A DNA stretch of 64,000 bases from assembly GCA_016124535.1 (NCBI GenBank), contig WGNK01000025.1, positions 62,001 to 126,000 of the forward strand. The letters run 5' to 3'. The translations under genes and the position numbers were made by a program. The notes under the pieces were generated by a model that worked only from the letters and a program-made list of their open reading frames with translations, was not told the DNA's origin and made no database searches. This stretch comes from Azospirillum sp. (lineage in GTDB: Bacteria > Pseudomonadota > Alphaproteobacteria > Azospirillales > Azospirillaceae). How positions within the stretch are numbered: the first letter of the stretch is position 1; each line of letters starts with the position of its first letter. Positions 38,469 through 49,154 of the stretch are shown here, in pieces.

Positions 38469-40775
38469 ATGCCGCAACACGCCGAGCCCGCCGCTGAAAA
38501 GACGGTCTACCTTGGATTGGCCATGTCGGGCGCGATCTCAGCCGGCGCGTATTCCGCCGGCGTACTCGATTTTTTAATTGAAGCGCTCGAAGAGTGGGAA
38601 AAAGAGAAGCGACGAAAGCCCGGTGATCCCACCATTCCGCGTCATCAGGTGGTGATCGCCGGGATGTCGGGCGCTTCGGCGGGGGCAATCACCTGTGCCA
38701 TGGGCGCATTGTCGGCGGCTTTCGGCGCGCGGCCTGCGGGCGCCCCGCGCAACGCCAAGGCCAGCGATCCCGATCAGGCGGCGTTCCATGTTCTGCCCGA
38801 ACTCTATGGCGCCTGGGTGCGATATCCCACCTTCTTCGAGGAGTCCGAGGTTGGGACCTTGCTCGGTACCGATGACGTCGACGCGCTGATTGCCGAGACC
38901 GCAACCGAGAAAATGCCGCCGGTCACCTCGGTTCTCAATAGCAAACCGCTGAGCGAAATCGGGCAGCGGGTTATGGAGCAGATCAGAACGGCTGCCAGCG
39001 CGTTTGAACCGCGACCATATTTCCCGCAGCGCCTGCATCTATTTCTTACCCAAACCAATTCACGCGGCATCCCCTACGCGATCGAAGTCAAGAGCGACCA
39101 GGGCACCTCGGAATACGGGATGATGTGCCATCTCGACCGCGCGCATTTCACCCTCGCCGGTCTCGGCACTGCCCAGTTCGACAGCCGGTGGGCCGGCGCG
39201 GAGCAGTCTTACCGTTTCGATGTCGTCAACCGCGGCTCTGCGCCGCCCCAGGGGTTCGAGTCGCTGTGGACCGAGCAGAACACCAAGACCTACATCGAGA
39301 ACACGCTGGCGTCAGGGGCCTATCCGATCGGCCTGGAGGCGCGCGACCTCATGCACCCGCTCGACCACTACCGGGACCGGGTCTGGCCGGTTCCGGCGGC
39401 ACTCGAAATCTTCAAAGGAATCAAGCCCTACTGGCCGTGGCGAAGCGGCATGACGCCCGAAGTCTACCGGTTTACCGCGCTGGACGGCGGCGCCATCGAC
39501 AATGACCCGTTCCAGTTCGTCCGCTACACCTTGATGGCCGAGCCGCCCAAGGATTCGCCCGGCGCGACCGATCAGGCCGATCGGATGGTGATTATGATCA
39601 GCCCGTTTCCGGAACCGCCGGAGATCGGCGCCCTGCCGGCGAGCAAGAGCGATAAGCGGTTGTCCAAGGTGGCGGCCGGCCTCAGCAAAATCTTCATCCA
39701 GCAGAGCCGGTTCAAACTCGACGAGATGATCCGCACGCTGTCGTCCGGGGATGCCGGGTTGTGGCGAATATCGCCGCGGCGGTCCAGCGGCGGCGTCAAT
39801 CAGAAATTCGCGATTGCCTGCGGTCTTTACGGCGGCTTCGGTGGATTCCTGGCGCGGCGCTTCCGCGACCACGATTACGAACTGGGCCGGCGGAATTGCC
39901 AGGGGCTGCTGAATTCCTGGTTCGGACTGCCGAAGACCAACCCCCATATCGATGCCGTCATGCCGATGCCGCAGCTGCGCAGTCCCGGCAGCGTTCCCGC
40001 CCCCGCTGAGGACACGACCGCACTCTATCCGATCATTCCGCTTTATGGTTCGGCGTCGATCGAGGTCCAGGTTCGGGATTGGCCGACTATCGATGCCAAG
40101 CATTATCGAGGATTTCTTGATCAGATTTTCGCCAGGGGCGAAAAATTCTTCGAGCTTATCAAAAAAATTTCCGGGATCGATAACTGGATCAAACGGAGCT
40201 ATCTCTCGATCGGCCTTTGGGGGACAGATGCGGGCAGTGGCATTCGTCGGGTATTGACCAATCTGATCCTGGGAGATCTGGTCCGCCGCGACCAGATATT
40301 GACCGAGCAGCAGCGCCAAATCCTTGAGGTTTGTATGGCGACCAAGCTGACGCCCTGGCTGGTTGCGCATCGGATCGTCGAGCAACGGCCAGCCGATGCC
40401 ACGCCGGTGATGACGGTCAAGGAAATCTACGGTGAAATTAAGAATATTCAGCAAGTTGCCCCTCGGGAATTCCTTGATGATCTGATTGCCAAGGTGGTTG
40501 GTCTGACGCCAGAGCAGGTCGAGACCATTCTCGAAGCCGACACGCCGCACTACCGGACGGTCGACAGCATCACCGACGAATTGAGCGCCAATGCTCCGGT
40601 CGCGCGGAGCGAGGTCGCGGTGAGGGTCAAGGAATTGGTCGATCTCGGCATCTTGTTGGTGGCCTCCGGCTGGGACCCGGTTGGCCGCCGTTGGCCAAGT
40701 CTGCGACTGTTCGGACCTGCGACCGTCGATGCCTATCGCTTCGTCGGCCGCGAGGACGGATCCACCTGCCTCTGA
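38469..40775 (+). CDS. Large patatin-like phospholipase (768 aa)
   Basis: Predicted Ser/Asp-dyad lipid acyl hydrolase. The glycine-rich oxyanion segment SGAISAGAYSAGV (about 19-31) is followed by nucleophile Ser70 in SGASAGA and Asp339 in LDGGAID. The Ser-Asp gap (269 residues) is larger than in small patatins. Residues 400-768 have no named domain, but the final 100 may contain a winged-helix-like fold. No signal peptide or transmembrane segment is seen. GGAG (38458-38461) is only 1 bp from an ATG at 38463 but 7 bp from the ATG at 38469, so I start at the latter. AT-rich DNA flanks it on both sides. Confidence 0.88.
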   Translation: MPQHAEPAAEKTVYLGLAMSGAISAGAYSAGVLDFLIEALEEWEKEKRRKPGDPTIPRHQVVIAGMSGASAGAITCAMGALSAAFGARPAGAPRNAKASDPDQAAFHVLPELYGAWVRYPTFFEESEVGTLLGTDDVDALIAETATEKMPPVTSVLNSKPLSEIGQRVMEQIRTAASAFEPRPYFPQRLHLFLTQTNSRGIPYAIEVKSDQGTSEYGMMCHLDRAHFTLAGLGTAQFDSRWAGAEQSYRFDVVNRGSAPPQGFESLWTEQNTKTYIENTLASGAYPIGLEARDLMHPLDHYRDRVWPVPAALEIFKGIKPYWPWRSGMTPEVYRFTALDGGAIDNDPFQFVRYTLMAEPPKDSPGATDQADRMVIMISPFPEPPEIGALPASKSDKRLSKVAAGLSKIFIQQSRFKLDEMIRTLSSGDAGLWRISPRRSSGGVNQKFAIACGLYGGFGGFLARRFRDHDYELGRRNCQGLLNSWFGLPKTNPHIDAVMPMPQLRSPGSVPAPAEDTTALYPIIPLYGSASIEVQVRDWPTIDAKHYRGFLDQIFARGEKFFELIKKISGIDNWIKRSYLSIGLWGTDAGSGIRRVLTNLILGDLVRRDQILTEQQRQILEVCMATKLTPWLVAHRIVEQRPADATPVMTVKEIYGEIKNIQQVAPREFLDDLIAKVVGLTPEQVETILEADTPHYRTVDSITDELSANAPVARSEVAVRVKELVDLGILLVASGWDPVGRRWPSLRLFGPATVDAYRFVGREDGSTCL

Positions 40776-41179
40776 CCCTGACCGCGCCGGGCCTTTTGCG
40801 ATTTGCCGCTCCGACCCGCGCAACGCCGTGGGCGGGGCAGGTCCGACCGGACCCGGGCCTGCGAGATCGACGCCCCGGATGCAAATTGACTTTAAAACAA
40901 TTTAATTTTGCCGGGCCTCTGCCGAAGGCGGTGCCGAAGTGCTGCCTGGGGCACGAATTCCGCGCCATAATCATAAGTATCTAAGAATTTTTGACTGCGA
41001 CAATCCTATACATTTTTTTTTTATTTCACTTTAACCCAACCGCACTATCTTGAACAGTGAAGAAGACGCCGATGGTCGAGATCGACCTTCCTAAAATGTT
41101 TCTAATATTTTGCCAAATCGCTGGCATTTGATTTTTCGTCGCCTTTACAACCCATTACCGCAGGATAGGACAGGCTGTG
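40776..41179 (+). other. AT-rich spacer before the chemotaxis operon
   Basis: This 404-bp region turns strongly AT-rich from about 40880. It contains a weak dyad AAATTG...CAATTT (40883-40903) and a ten-T tract (41013-41022). It must hold the che operon promoter, but I cannot point to a convincing -35/-10 pair or a sigma-54/sigma-28 site. No gene seen. Confidence 0.45.
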
Positions 41180-41647
41180 ATGACCAAAGAGGCAAAGATT
41201 TCGACGGCAAAAGTCGCTGCGGCGGTTCGCGCGGCTGTGCCGCGTCACACCAGCACCACCGGATCGGACGCCACCGGGTCAGATGGTGATCGCGAGCCCG
41301 GCCGGAGCGACGGGCGGCGGATTGCGGTGACGGGCCGGCTGACGATCAACGAGGTCGAGGCCCGGCGGGGCGAGTTTCTGGAATTACTCCGCGGGGTCGA
41401 CCGCCTGGCGATCGACCTTGGCGGGGTCGAGGCGATCGACGCCGCCGGACTTCAGCTCCTGCTCGCCATGAAGGCCAGCGCGGAACGGCAGGTGCGCGGC
41501 CTGCAGCTGATCGCACCGTGGGGCGGCCCCGCGGAACCCGGCCCGGTGATGCTGGCCCTGACCGCGGCCGGGTTGTGCGAAATCGATCCGGAACGGGCCG
41601 GAGACCGGCCGGTGTGTCGGGACGAGACGTGGCAGCTGGAGGCCTGA
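41180..41647 (+). CDS. STAS-domain protein (155 aa)
   Basis: First gene of the chemotaxis operon. Residues 1-45 are a low-complexity Ser/Thr/Asp-rich tail; the remainder is a STAS domain (IAVTGRLTINEVEARRGEF, then LAIDLGGVEAIDAAGLQLLLAM). The SpoIIAA-type phosphorylation Ser position reads DAAGLQ, so the usual phosphoacceptor Ser/Thr appears to be Ala. It could bind a partner rather than act as a phospho-switch. ATG 41180 follows AGGATAGGACAGG; a GTG lies one codon upstream. cheY starts 6 bp after its stop. Confidence 0.85.
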   Translation: MTKEAKISTAKVAAAVRAAVPRHTSTTGSDATGSDGDREPGRSDGRRIAVTGRLTINEVEARRGEFLELLRGVDRLAIDLGGVEAIDAAGLQLLLAMKASAERQVRGLQLIAPWGGPAEPGPVMLALTAAGLCEIDPERAGDRPVCRDETWQLEA

Positions 41648-41653
41648 GCGGCG

Positions 41654-42022
41654 ATGGCAAAGAAACGCATTTTGAGCGTCGATGACTCGGCCAGCATTCG
41701 TCAGATGGTGGCCTTCACTCTGGAAAGCGCCGGCTACGATGTGGTGACCGCGGTCGATGGCGAAGACGGCTTGAACCGGCTGAAAACGACCACGGTCGAC
41801 ATGGTCATCACCGATCTCAACATGCCCAAATTGTCCGGCGTCGACATGATCAGGCAGATCCGGACGATTCCGGCGCTCAAATTCGTGCCGATCGTGATGC
41901 TGACCACCGAATCCGAGGAGCGCAAAAAGATGGAAGGCCGGGCCGCCGGGGCGACTGGATGGATCGTCAAGCCGTTCAACCCCGACCAATTGCTGGCCGT
42001 GGTCCGAAAGCTGGTCTCGTGA
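41654..42022 (+). CDS. cheY: Chemotaxis response regulator CheY (122 aa)
   Basis: Single receiver domain that is phosphorylated by CheA and should bind the motor or another output. The acidic pair and phosphoacceptor are in SVDDSAS and VITDLNMPK (Asp at about residue 54), with the conserved Thr (MLTTES) and Lys (IVKPFNP). No output domain is attached. The stop overlaps the cheA GTG (GTGA). Confidence 0.96.
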   Translation: MAKKRILSVDDSASIRQMVAFTLESAGYDVVTAVDGEDGLNRLKTTTVDMVITDLNMPKLSGVDMIRQIRTIPALKFVPIVMLTTESEERKKMEGRAAGATGWIVKPFNPDQLLAVVRKLVS

Positions 42023-44148
42023 GCGGCCGGACGGGCTCGCCCACCGTGGCAAACCCCCTCGATCCCGCGGAAATCTTCCGGCAGGAAGCGGTCGATCTGC
42101 TCGCCCGGCTCGAAGCGTCGCTGCTCGATATGGAAGCGACCCCCGGCGACCGCGCCCTGGTCGACACCGCGTTCCGAGCGCTGCATACCCTGAAGGGTTC
42201 GGGCTCGATGTTCGGCTGGGATGCCCTGGCGGCGTTCACCCATCACATCGAAACGACCTTCGATCTGGTCCGCCGCGGCGAACTGCCGGTGACGCGGGAA
42301 CTGGTGACACTGACCCTGGCCGCCGCCGATCATATCCGGGTGCTGCTGGAAGCACCCGAACAGGCCGACAAACTGCGCGAAAACGCGCTGCTTGCCTCGT
42401 TTCGCGACTTGGCGCCGGGATCGGCGACCACCAAACCAACGAAAGCGGCGCCCCCTGCCGGTCCGGCGAAAGCCGCGGCCGCCGGGGAGAAGCGAACCTA
42501 TCGCATCCGCTTCCGGCCCGGTCCGGACACCATGCGGCTGGGCACCAATCCGCTGCTGCTGCTCGACGAGTTGCGGGGGCTCGGCACCTGTACGGTGGTT
42601 CCGATCACCGACGCCGTGCCGCCGCTGGAGGAGATCGACCCGACCGGCTGCTATCTGGCCTGGGATGTCGTGCTGACCACCGCCGCCGCGACGGCAGCGA
42701 TCGCCGATGTCTTTATCTTCGTCGCCGACCAGTCCGATCTGACGATCGAGGAGCTTCCGATCGACCCCGACGCCGGCCGCGAGCGGCGGCTGGGTGAAAT
42801 TCTGGTCGAGCGCGGCGACGCGGTCGCGGCCGATGTCGCGGCGGGGCTGAATCGGCAGGAACGGCTGGGCACATTGCTGGTCCGTTCGGGCAAAGTCTCG
42901 GAAGATCGGGTGGCCTCGGCGCTGGTCGAACAACGCCATGTCCGGGCGGCCGCCAAGGCCAAGGAAAGCTCGACGACGACCGGAACCATCCGGGTCCCGG
43001 CCGAGCGGCTCGACAGCCTGATGGACCAGGTCGGCGAATTGGTGATCGCCCAGGCGCGGCTGATGCAGCAGGCGGTGGCGGGCGGCGACCCGGTCCTGAA
43101 AGCGATCTCCGAGGACATCGAGCGGCTGGCCTCTGAGCTGCGCGACACCACCATGAGCATCCGCATGCTGCCGATCGGCACCCTGTTCGGCCGGTTCCGG
43201 CGGGTCGTCCATGATCTGTCCCACGAACTCGGCAAGACCGTCGAGCTGGCCACCGAGGGCGAAGAGACCGAACTCGACAAGACCGTGATCGAATCGCTCA
43301 ACGATCCCCTGGTCCATCTGATCCGCAATGCCATCGACCATGGCCTGGAGGAGGCCGGCCAGCGCGCCGCTTTCGGCAAGCCGCCGGTCGGCCGCGTGCT
43401 GCTGTCGGCGGTGCATTCGGGCGCCCAGGTGCTGATCACCATCACCGACGACGGGCGCGGCCTCAATCGTGAAAAAATTCGGGCCAAAGCCGAGGAGAAG
43501 GGGCTGCTCGCGGCCGGGCAGGACGCCACCGACGCCGATCTGTTCGGCTTCATCTTCCACCCTGGTTTTTCCACCGCCGCGGCGGTCACCAGCGTTTCCG
43601 GCCGCGGCGTCGGGATGGATGTGGTCAAGCGGACCATCGACGGCCTGCGCGGCACCATCGAGGTCGCCAGCACCGTGGGCCAGGGCACCAGGATCACGCT
43701 GAAGCTGCCGCTGACGCTCGCGATCATCGACGGGCTGCTGGTGCGGGTCGGCACCGAGCGTTACGTCGTGCCGCTCTCGGCGGTCGAGGAATGCGTCGAA
43801 CTGACCCGCGAGGAAGACCGCCGCTCCGAGGGGCGCAGCTTCCTCAATATCCGCGGCGACATCGTCGCCTTCATCCGTTTGCGCCAGTTGTTCGAAATCC
43901 CGGAATCGGCCGGTGCCATCCAGAAGGTGGTGATCGTCGCCTTCGGTGAGGCCCGCATCGGACTGGTGGTGGACCAGGTGATCGGTCAGCACCAGACCGT
44001 GATCAAATCATTGAGCCGCTTACACCGCGATCTGGAGGGCTTCTCCGGCGCGACCATTCTGGGTGACGGCAGCGTCGCCCTGATCCTCGACATCCCGCAT
44101 CTGATCGGCTTCGCCCGCGAACGCGAAGCCATGCTCAGGGCGTCATGA
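42019..44148 (+). CDS. cheA: Chemotaxis histidine kinase CheA (709 aa)
   Basis: Central kinase of the array. Domains in order: HPt (His56 in [13 protein letters not shown]); a less conserved response-regulator-binding segment (about 155-250); dimerisation helices (about 320-385, with [15 protein letters not shown]); HATPase (N box [14 protein letters not shown], then DDGRGLN and [10 protein letters not shown]); and a CheW-like regulatory domain (about 560-700). All catalytic motifs are intact. The GTG at 42019 overlaps the cheY stop by 4 bp and is chosen over a further-upstream ATG because of this coupling. Confidence 0.97.
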   Translation: MSGRTGSPTVANPLDPAEIFRQEAVDLLARLEASLLDMEATPGDRALVDTAFRALHTLKGSGSMFGWDALAAFTHHIETTFDLVRRGELPVTRELVTLTLAAADHIRVLLEAPEQADKLRENALLASFRDLAPGSATTKPTKAAPPAGPAKAAAAGEKRTYRIRFRPGPDTMRLGTNPLLLLDELRGLGTCTVVPITDAVPPLEEIDPTGCYLAWDVVLTTAAATAAIADVFIFVADQSDLTIEELPIDPDAGRERRLGEILVERGDAVAADVAAGLNRQERLGTLLVRSGKVSEDRVASALVEQRHVRAAAKAKESSTTTGTIRVPAERLDSLMDQVGELVIAQARLMQQAVAGGDPVLKAISEDIERLASELRDTTMSIRMLPIGTLFGRFRRVVHDLSHELGKTVELATEGEETELDKTVIESLNDPLVHLIRNAIDHGLEEAGQRAAFGKPPVGRVLLSAVHSGAQVLITITDDGRGLNREKIRAKAEEKGLLAAGQDATDADLFGFIFHPGFSTAAAVTSVSGRGVGMDVVKRTIDGLRGTIEVASTVGQGTRITLKLPLTLAIIDGLLVRVGTERYVVPLSAVEECVELTREEDRRSEGRSFLNIRGDIVAFIRLRQLFEIPESAGAIQKVVIVAFGEARIGLVVDQVIGQHQTVIKSLSRLHRDLEGFSGATILGDGSVALILDIPHLIGFAREREAMLRAS

Positions 44149-44185
44149 CTTCACCCGCCGCGGCCTTACCGGAAGGACTTTCGTC

Positions 44186-47161
44186 ATGCGTTTCACCATC
44201 AAAGCCAGGCTGATCGCGGCATTTGCCGTGGTGCTGCTGCTCACCGCCGCCAGCGCCTATCTCGGGGTCGTCAATCTCGGCGCGGCCAATAGCCATTTGG
44301 ACGCCGTCGTCGCCGGTCCGGCGGAGCGTCAGAAGCTGGCGCTGGAAATCAGCGGCGAACTCTCGATGCTGGCGCGACTGGAAAAAAATGCGATTCTCGA
44401 CACGGACTCGCAGAGGATCCAGGCCTATACCGACACTCTGCAGAGAACGCGCGGTAAAATCCATGACCTGATCGGCCAGTACCGGCAATTGACCACACCG
44501 GAAGGGCGGAAGCTGGTCGACCAGATCGACGCACCGCTGGCGGAACTGCTGAAATCCCAGGACGAAGTGGTCCGTCTTGCCGCCCAGAAATCCAACCTCC
44601 AGGGGCTTAAGCTCGCCAACGGTCCCGCCGGTACCGCCTTCCAGGCCGCAGCGCAGGCCTTCAAGGCGATCGATCCGGCCAGCAGTCCGGAATTGGCCGG
44701 GACCCTGATCGAACTCGGGATCGCGATGCAGCGGGTTCAGTACCGGGAAAGCGAGATGCTCCTGGTCACCGATGAAGGCCAGATCCGCGAGCAGGGTAAT
44801 CGCCTTGACGCCCGCTTGCGCGAAATCCAGGAGCTGTTCGCAACCCTGCTCGACCGCCTGCCCCCGACCGAGCGCGCCAGGATGCAAAGCCTGAAGGTGG
44901 CGTGGGAGGCCTATCTGCCGCTCCACCAGCAGGTGCGTCAATACGCCGAGCAGAACACCAACACCCGCGCCGCCGTGCTGTCGATGGGGCGAAACCGTGA
45001 GCTGACGATCACTCTGGATGCCGCGCTCGATCGCCTGATCGCACTCAACAAGCAGCAGATGACCCAAGCAACCGACGACGCCGACCAGGTCTACGAGAGC
45101 TCGCGCAGCCGGTTGCTGGCGCTCGCCCTGGCGGCAATCGCGATCGGCATCGCGGTGGCAACGTGGATTTCCCTGACCGTCGGCCGCGGCCTGGCGCGCG
45201 CCCGTGGCCTCGCCGAGGCGGTGGCGGTGGGCGACAGTTCCCTGACCGTCGACTATCGCGGCCGCGAGGAAATCGGCGACCTGATCGCCGCGATGAACAC
45301 GATGTGCGCCAATCTTCGCGCCAGCGCCGACGTTGCCAACGAGGTCGCCAAAGGCAACCTGGCGGTAGCGGCCAAGCCCCTGTCGGACAGGGATACCCTC
45401 GGCATCGCGCTGGAAACCATGATCGGCACACTGCAGGCGCTGATCGCCGAGATGAATCGGATGTCATCCGAACACGACAAAGGCGAGATCGACGCCGCCA
45501 TCCCGGCGGACAAATTCGCCGGCGACTACGCCCGGATGGCCAAGGGCATCAACGACATGGTCGCCGGCCATATCGGGGTGAAGAAGAAGGCGATGGCCTG
45601 CGTCGCCGAAATCGGCAAGGGCAATTTCGACGCGCCCTTGGAACGTTTCCCCGGCAAGAAGGCCTTCATCAACGAGACCATCGAGGCGTTGCGCGGCAAC
45701 CTGAAGGCGATCATCGCCGACATGAACCGGATGTCCGGCGAGCACGACCGCGGTGACATCGACGTCACCATCCCGGTGGAGAAATACCAGCACGACTTCG
45801 CCAAAGTCGCCAAGGGGATCAACGACATGGTCGCCGGCCACATCTCGGTGAAGAAGAAGGCGATGGCCTGTATCGCCGAATTCGGCAAAGGCAATTTCGA
45901 CGCGCCCTTGGAACGCTTCCCCGGCAAGAAGGCCTTCATCAACGAAACCATCGAACAGGTGCGCAGCAATCTGAAAACCACCGCCCAGATCGCGGTCGAG
46001 ATCGCCAAGGGCAACCTGACCGTCGAGGCCCGACGGATGTCCGAGCACGACACCCTTGGCATTGCCCTGGAGACCATGGTCGAACGCCTGCGCGAGGTGG
46101 TGACCGATGTCTCCGCGGCGGCCGAGAACGTTGCGGCCGGCAGCGAGCAACTCAGCAGCAGCACCGAAACCCTGTCCCAGGGCGTTTCGGAACAGGCGGC
46201 GTCGAGCGAAGAGGCTTCGGCCTCGATGGAAGAGATGGCGGCCAATATCCGCCAGAGCGCCGACAACGCCGGGGAGACCGAGAAGATCGCGCGCCAATCG
46301 GCCAACGACACCGCCCGCAGCGGCGAGGCGGTGTCCAAGGCGGTGGGGGCGATGAAGGCAATCGCCGAGAAGATCACTATCGTTCAGGAAATCGCCCGCC
46401 AAACCGACCTGCTGGCCCTCAACGCCGCGATCGAGGCGGCACGCGCCGGCGAACACGGCAAAGGCTTCGCGGTGGTCGCCAGCGAGGTCCGCAAGCTCGC
46501 CGAACGCAGCCAGGCGGCCTCGGCCGAGATCGTCACGCTCTCGAAGGAAACCTTGTCGGTCTCCGAAGAAGCCGGGCAAATGCTGGCAAAGCTGGTGCCG
46601 GACATCCAGCGAACCGCCAATCTGGTCGCCGAGATCAGCGCCGCCACCCGCGAGCAGAACAGCGGCGCCGACCAGATCAACACCGCGATCCAGCAACTCG
46701 ATCAGGTGACTCAGCGCAATGCCGCGGCCTCCGAACAGATGTCGGCGACTTCGCAGCAGCTTTCCGCCCAGGCCGAGCAAATGCAATCGACCATGGCATT
46801 CTTCAGCGTCGGCGTCGGTGACGCCGGCCGCGGCGGCCGGTCCGCCCCCCAGCGTCAGCCGGCGGCCGAACTCCGCCGTACCGCGGCACCGGCGCCGCGC
46901 CAGCGGTCGGCCGGCAGCCGTGCGACCGACGGGAACGGTGCCGGCGAACGGAACCGCCGCGAACACGGCGGCAACGGTCAGAATGGCGGATCCCGGGGCA
47001 ATGGCGATCACCCCAGCCATGCCGCGACCACGGGCAAACACGGTCACGGCGACAGCGGCCACCACCCGTCGCCCCAGGGCACGGCCAAGGGATTCGCGCT
47101 GAAGCTCGACGATCAATCCTCGCGCCGGGATGCCGATGATGACGCCTTCGAACGTTACTGA
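44186..47161 (+). CDS. Large methyl-accepting chemotaxis protein with repeated HAMP units (991 aa)
   Basis: Membrane chemoreceptor of the operon. TM1 (about 8-28), a helical periplasmic sensor of about 280 residues, TM2 (about 308-330), then an unusually long HAMP/poly-HAMP region (about 332-650) including two near-identical 90-residue units (periodicity 270 bp from 45440). The signalling hairpin carries [20 protein letters not shown] near 740-757. After about 880 comes a 100-residue disordered Gly/Arg/His-rich linker ending in AFERY, which fits the x-aromatic-xx-aromatic tether that recruits CheR/CheB. The cheW start lies inside its 3' end. Ligand unknown. Confidence 0.95.
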   Translation: MRFTIKARLIAAFAVVLLLTAASAYLGVVNLGAANSHLDAVVAGPAERQKLALEISGELSMLARLEKNAILDTDSQRIQAYTDTLQRTRGKIHDLIGQYRQLTTPEGRKLVDQIDAPLAELLKSQDEVVRLAAQKSNLQGLKLANGPAGTAFQAAAQAFKAIDPASSPELAGTLIELGIAMQRVQYRESEMLLVTDEGQIREQGNRLDARLREIQELFATLLDRLPPTERARMQSLKVAWEAYLPLHQQVRQYAEQNTNTRAAVLSMGRNRELTITLDAALDRLIALNKQQMTQATDDADQVYESSRSRLLALALAAIAIGIAVATWISLTVGRGLARARGLAEAVAVGDSSLTVDYRGREEIGDLIAAMNTMCANLRASADVANEVAKGNLAVAAKPLSDRDTLGIALETMIGTLQALIAEMNRMSSEHDKGEIDAAIPADKFAGDYARMAKGINDMVAGHIGVKKKAMACVAEIGKGNFDAPLERFPGKKAFINETIEALRGNLKAIIADMNRMSGEHDRGDIDVTIPVEKYQHDFAKVAKGINDMVAGHISVKKKAMACIAEFGKGNFDAPLERFPGKKAFINETIEQVRSNLKTTAQIAVEIAKGNLTVEARRMSEHDTLGIALETMVERLREVVTDVSAAAENVAAGSEQLSSSTETLSQGVSEQAASSEEASASMEEMAANIRQSADNAGETEKIARQSANDTARSGEAVSKAVGAMKAIAEKITIVQEIARQTDLLALNAAIEAARAGEHGKGFAVVASEVRKLAERSQAASAEIVTLSKETLSVSEEAGQMLAKLVPDIQRTANLVAEISAATREQNSGADQINTAIQQLDQVTQRNAAASEQMSATSQQLSAQAEQMQSTMAFFSVGVGDAGRGGRSAPQRQPAAELRRTAAPAPRQRSAGSRATDGNGAGERNRREHGGNGQNGGSRGNGDHPSHAATTGKHGHGDSGHHPSPQGTAKGFALKLDDQSSRRDADDDAFERY
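45440..45957. repeat. 270-bp intragenic direct repeat coding HAMP units
   Basis: Two adjacent copies with a 270-bp period (from 45440 and 45710) encode HAMP-like units of the large MCP. The parts from INDMVAGHI to AFINETIE are almost identical at protein level and highly similar in DNA, indicating a fairly recent in-frame duplication. Confidence 0.85.
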
Positions 47162-47699
47162 GCCCCGCGAGGCGCCGGGCACCGGCAAGACCGGGCCCGG
47201 CGTACGCGACGCCATCCAGGTCCTGACGCTCGGCTTGCAGGGCGAGGTTTTCGCGATCGAAACCGAACGGGTCCATGAGGTGCTGGACCTGGTCGAGATC
47301 ACCCGCATCCCCAACAGCCGGCCGTTCATCCGGGGCCTGATCAATGTCCGCGGCAAGGTGATCACCGTCACCGACTTGCGCACCAAATTCGGGATGGCGG
47401 CGGCGGCCCGCACCGTCGACACCCGGATCGTGGTGATGGAGGTCCGGATCGACGGCGAGCCGACCGTAGTCGGCGCGCTCGCCGACCGGGTCTACGAGGT
47501 GACCGAGGTCGCGGCCGCCTCGCTGGAGGAAGCCCCGCGGATCGGCATGCGCTGGCGACCGGAATTCATCCGGGCGATCGGCAAGCGGGGCGACGATTTC
47601 ATCATCATCGCCGATATCGATCAGGTTTTCGCCTCGGAGGAACCGGCCCCGCGCGGCAATCGCCTGGAAGCGGTGCCGGGTCTGGGCGCGGCGGCCTGA
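47130..47699 (+). CDS. cheW: Chemotaxis coupling protein CheW, first copy (189 aa)
   Basis: SH3-like adaptor linking receptors to CheA. Core motifs are [41 protein letters not shown] and the late [13 protein letters not shown]. The ATG at 47130 lies 32 bp inside the MCP gene in another frame; ATG codons at 47136 and 47139 are alternatives. The 20 N-terminal residues are unstructured. Confidence 0.94.
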   Translation: MPMMTPSNVTEPREAPGTGKTGPGVRDAIQVLTLGLQGEVFAIETERVHEVLDLVEITRIPNSRPFIRGLINVRGKVITVTDLRTKFGMAAAARTVDTRIVVMEVRIDGEPTVVGALADRVYEVTEVAAASLEEAPRIGMRWRPEFIRAIGKRGDDFIIIADIDQVFASEEPAPRGNRLEAVPGLGAAA

Positions 47700-47731
47700 C
47701 AGTCGGGCGTAGGGTTCGCAGAGGAGGACAT

Positions 47732-48241
47732 ATGGCGCAGGCCAATGCAGCACGGCAACGTCATCGCGAGGTCAAGCTGCTCGAGGACGCCGAGCAATAT
47801 CTGACCTGCGGCGTCGGCGAGGAGACCTTCGCGCTCAGCGTCGCCCAGGTGCGCGAGGTGCTCGACCTCTGCCCCTGCAGCAAGGTGCCCAACCTGCCGC
47901 CCTTCGTGCGCGGCATGATCAGCGTCCGCGGCAAGGCGGTGCCGGTGGTCGACCTCCGGGTCAAGTTCGGCATGACCGAGACGCCGGCCAGCGATTCCAC
48001 CCGGATCGTGGTGCTTGAGGTCGTGGTCGAGGGCCGATCGCTGGTGATCGGGGCGTTGTGTGACCGGGTCTACGAGGTCACCGCGCTCGATGCCGGCGAC
48101 ATCGAACCGCCACCCGAGATCGGCACCCGCTGGCGCTCTGAAATCATTCGCGGCATCGGACGGCGCCACGACAAATTCGTGATCGTGCTCAATCTCAATC
48201 AGGTCTTCGCGATCGCCGACTTGCGCCAGGCCGGGCCTTGA
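47732..48241 (+). CDS. cheW: Chemotaxis coupling protein CheW, second copy (169 aa)
   Basis: Tandem paralogue of the preceding gene, with the same core (CGVGEETFALSVAQVREVLDL, then FVRGMISVRGKAVPVVDLR and KFVIVLNLNQVFA). It has a clear AGAGGAGG-type ribosome site. The copies differ enough in the receptor-contacting face to suggest different partners, perhaps the membrane MCP and the soluble MCP-like protein; that is inference. Confidence 0.95.
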   Translation: MAQANAARQRHREVKLLEDAEQYLTCGVGEETFALSVAQVREVLDLCPCSKVPNLPPFVRGMISVRGKAVPVVDLRVKFGMTETPASDSTRIVVLEVVVEGRSLVIGALCDRVYEVTALDAGDIEPPPEIGTRWRSEIIRGIGRRHDKFVIVLNLNQVFAIADLRQAGP

Positions 48242-48243
48242 CC

Positions 48244-49113
48244 ATGACGATGCCGATCGACGCTTCGCCGACCGACGCCGCGCCCTCGCAACTGAAACAA
48301 CGGGATTTTGCGGTCCTGGCGGCGCTGATCGAGAAACATGCCGGCATTCGCATGCCCGGCAACAAGAGCACCATGCTGGAAGGGCGGCTGCGCCGCCGCC
48401 TGCGCGAGCGTGGCCTGACCGATTTTTCCCAGTACTGCGACTTCCTGTTCAAGCAAGGCGGCCTGGCCGAAGAACTGACCGACCTGATTGACGTGGTAAC
48501 CACCAATAAGACCGAGTTCTTTCGCGAATCCAAGCATTTCGATCACCTGTCCGGACCGATCCTCAGCGCCTGTCTGGACTCCGGAATCGGCCTCGACCGG
48601 CCGCTGCGGCTGTGGAGTGCCGGCTGCTCGACCGGGCAGGAGCCCTACACCATCGCCATGGTGCTGGCCGAAGCCGCGGCACAGCGACCGGGATTTTCCT
48701 TTCAGATTCTGGCGACCGACATTTCCACCAGCGTCCTGCGCACGGCGCGCAAGGCGATCTACCCGGAGAGCATGGTGGCGCCGGTGCCGCCGGACCTTCG
48801 CAAGCGCTACCTGATGCGCAGCCGCGACCGCAGGGCCGAGCTGGTTCGGGTGGTCCCGGAGTTGCGCGCGACCGTGAGTTTCCGGCAGCTCAATTTTATT
48901 GACACTGATTACGGGATAACACCCCGCCTGGACATCGTATTTTGCCGAAACGTCATCATCTATTTCGATCAGGCCGTGCGCAAGGCGGTGCTGGGGCGGA
49001 TCTGCCAGTGTCTCGCCCCGGGCGGCTATCTCTTGATGGGGCATTCGGAAACCCTGGGCGAACTCGGCCTGCCGCTCCGCCAGGTCGCCCCCACCGTCTA
49101 CCGCCGCTGTTGA
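48244..49113 (+). CDS. cheR: Chemotaxis protein methyltransferase CheR (289 aa)
   Basis: Methylates receptor glutamates using SAM, driving adaptation. A small N-terminal helical domain (about 15-80; the MLEGRLRRRLRERGL part is typical) precedes the catalytic domain with TTNKTEFFRE, the SAM loop WSAGCSTGQEPY near 130, and FCRNVIIYFD near 235. ATG 48244 lies just after the cheW stop; a TTG at 48238 is in frame. The receptor tail AFERY in this operon is a likely docking site. Confidence 0.96.
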   Translation: MTMPIDASPTDAAPSQLKQRDFAVLAALIEKHAGIRMPGNKSTMLEGRLRRRLRERGLTDFSQYCDFLFKQGGLAEELTDLIDVVTTNKTEFFRESKHFDHLSGPILSACLDSGIGLDRPLRLWSAGCSTGQEPYTIAMVLAEAAAQRPGFSFQILATDISTSVLRTARKAIYPESMVAPVPPDLRKRYLMRSRDRRAELVRVVPELRATVSFRQLNFIDTDYGITPRLDIVFCRNVIIYFDQAVRKAVLGRICQCLAPGGYLLMGHSETLGELGLPLRQVAPTVYRRC

Positions 49114-49154
49114 ACAGATAGCGGCGCAAACACTGTGCGGTCTGGAGGTCTCGA

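Noticed and set aside
41000..41040. Ten-T tract as an intrinsic terminator for the patatin gene
   Set aside because: No stable GC-rich stem lies directly upstream of the T-run.
41140..41176. Sigma-54 promoter before the che operon (TGGCATTTG)
   Set aside because: The GC element at the required spacing is absent.
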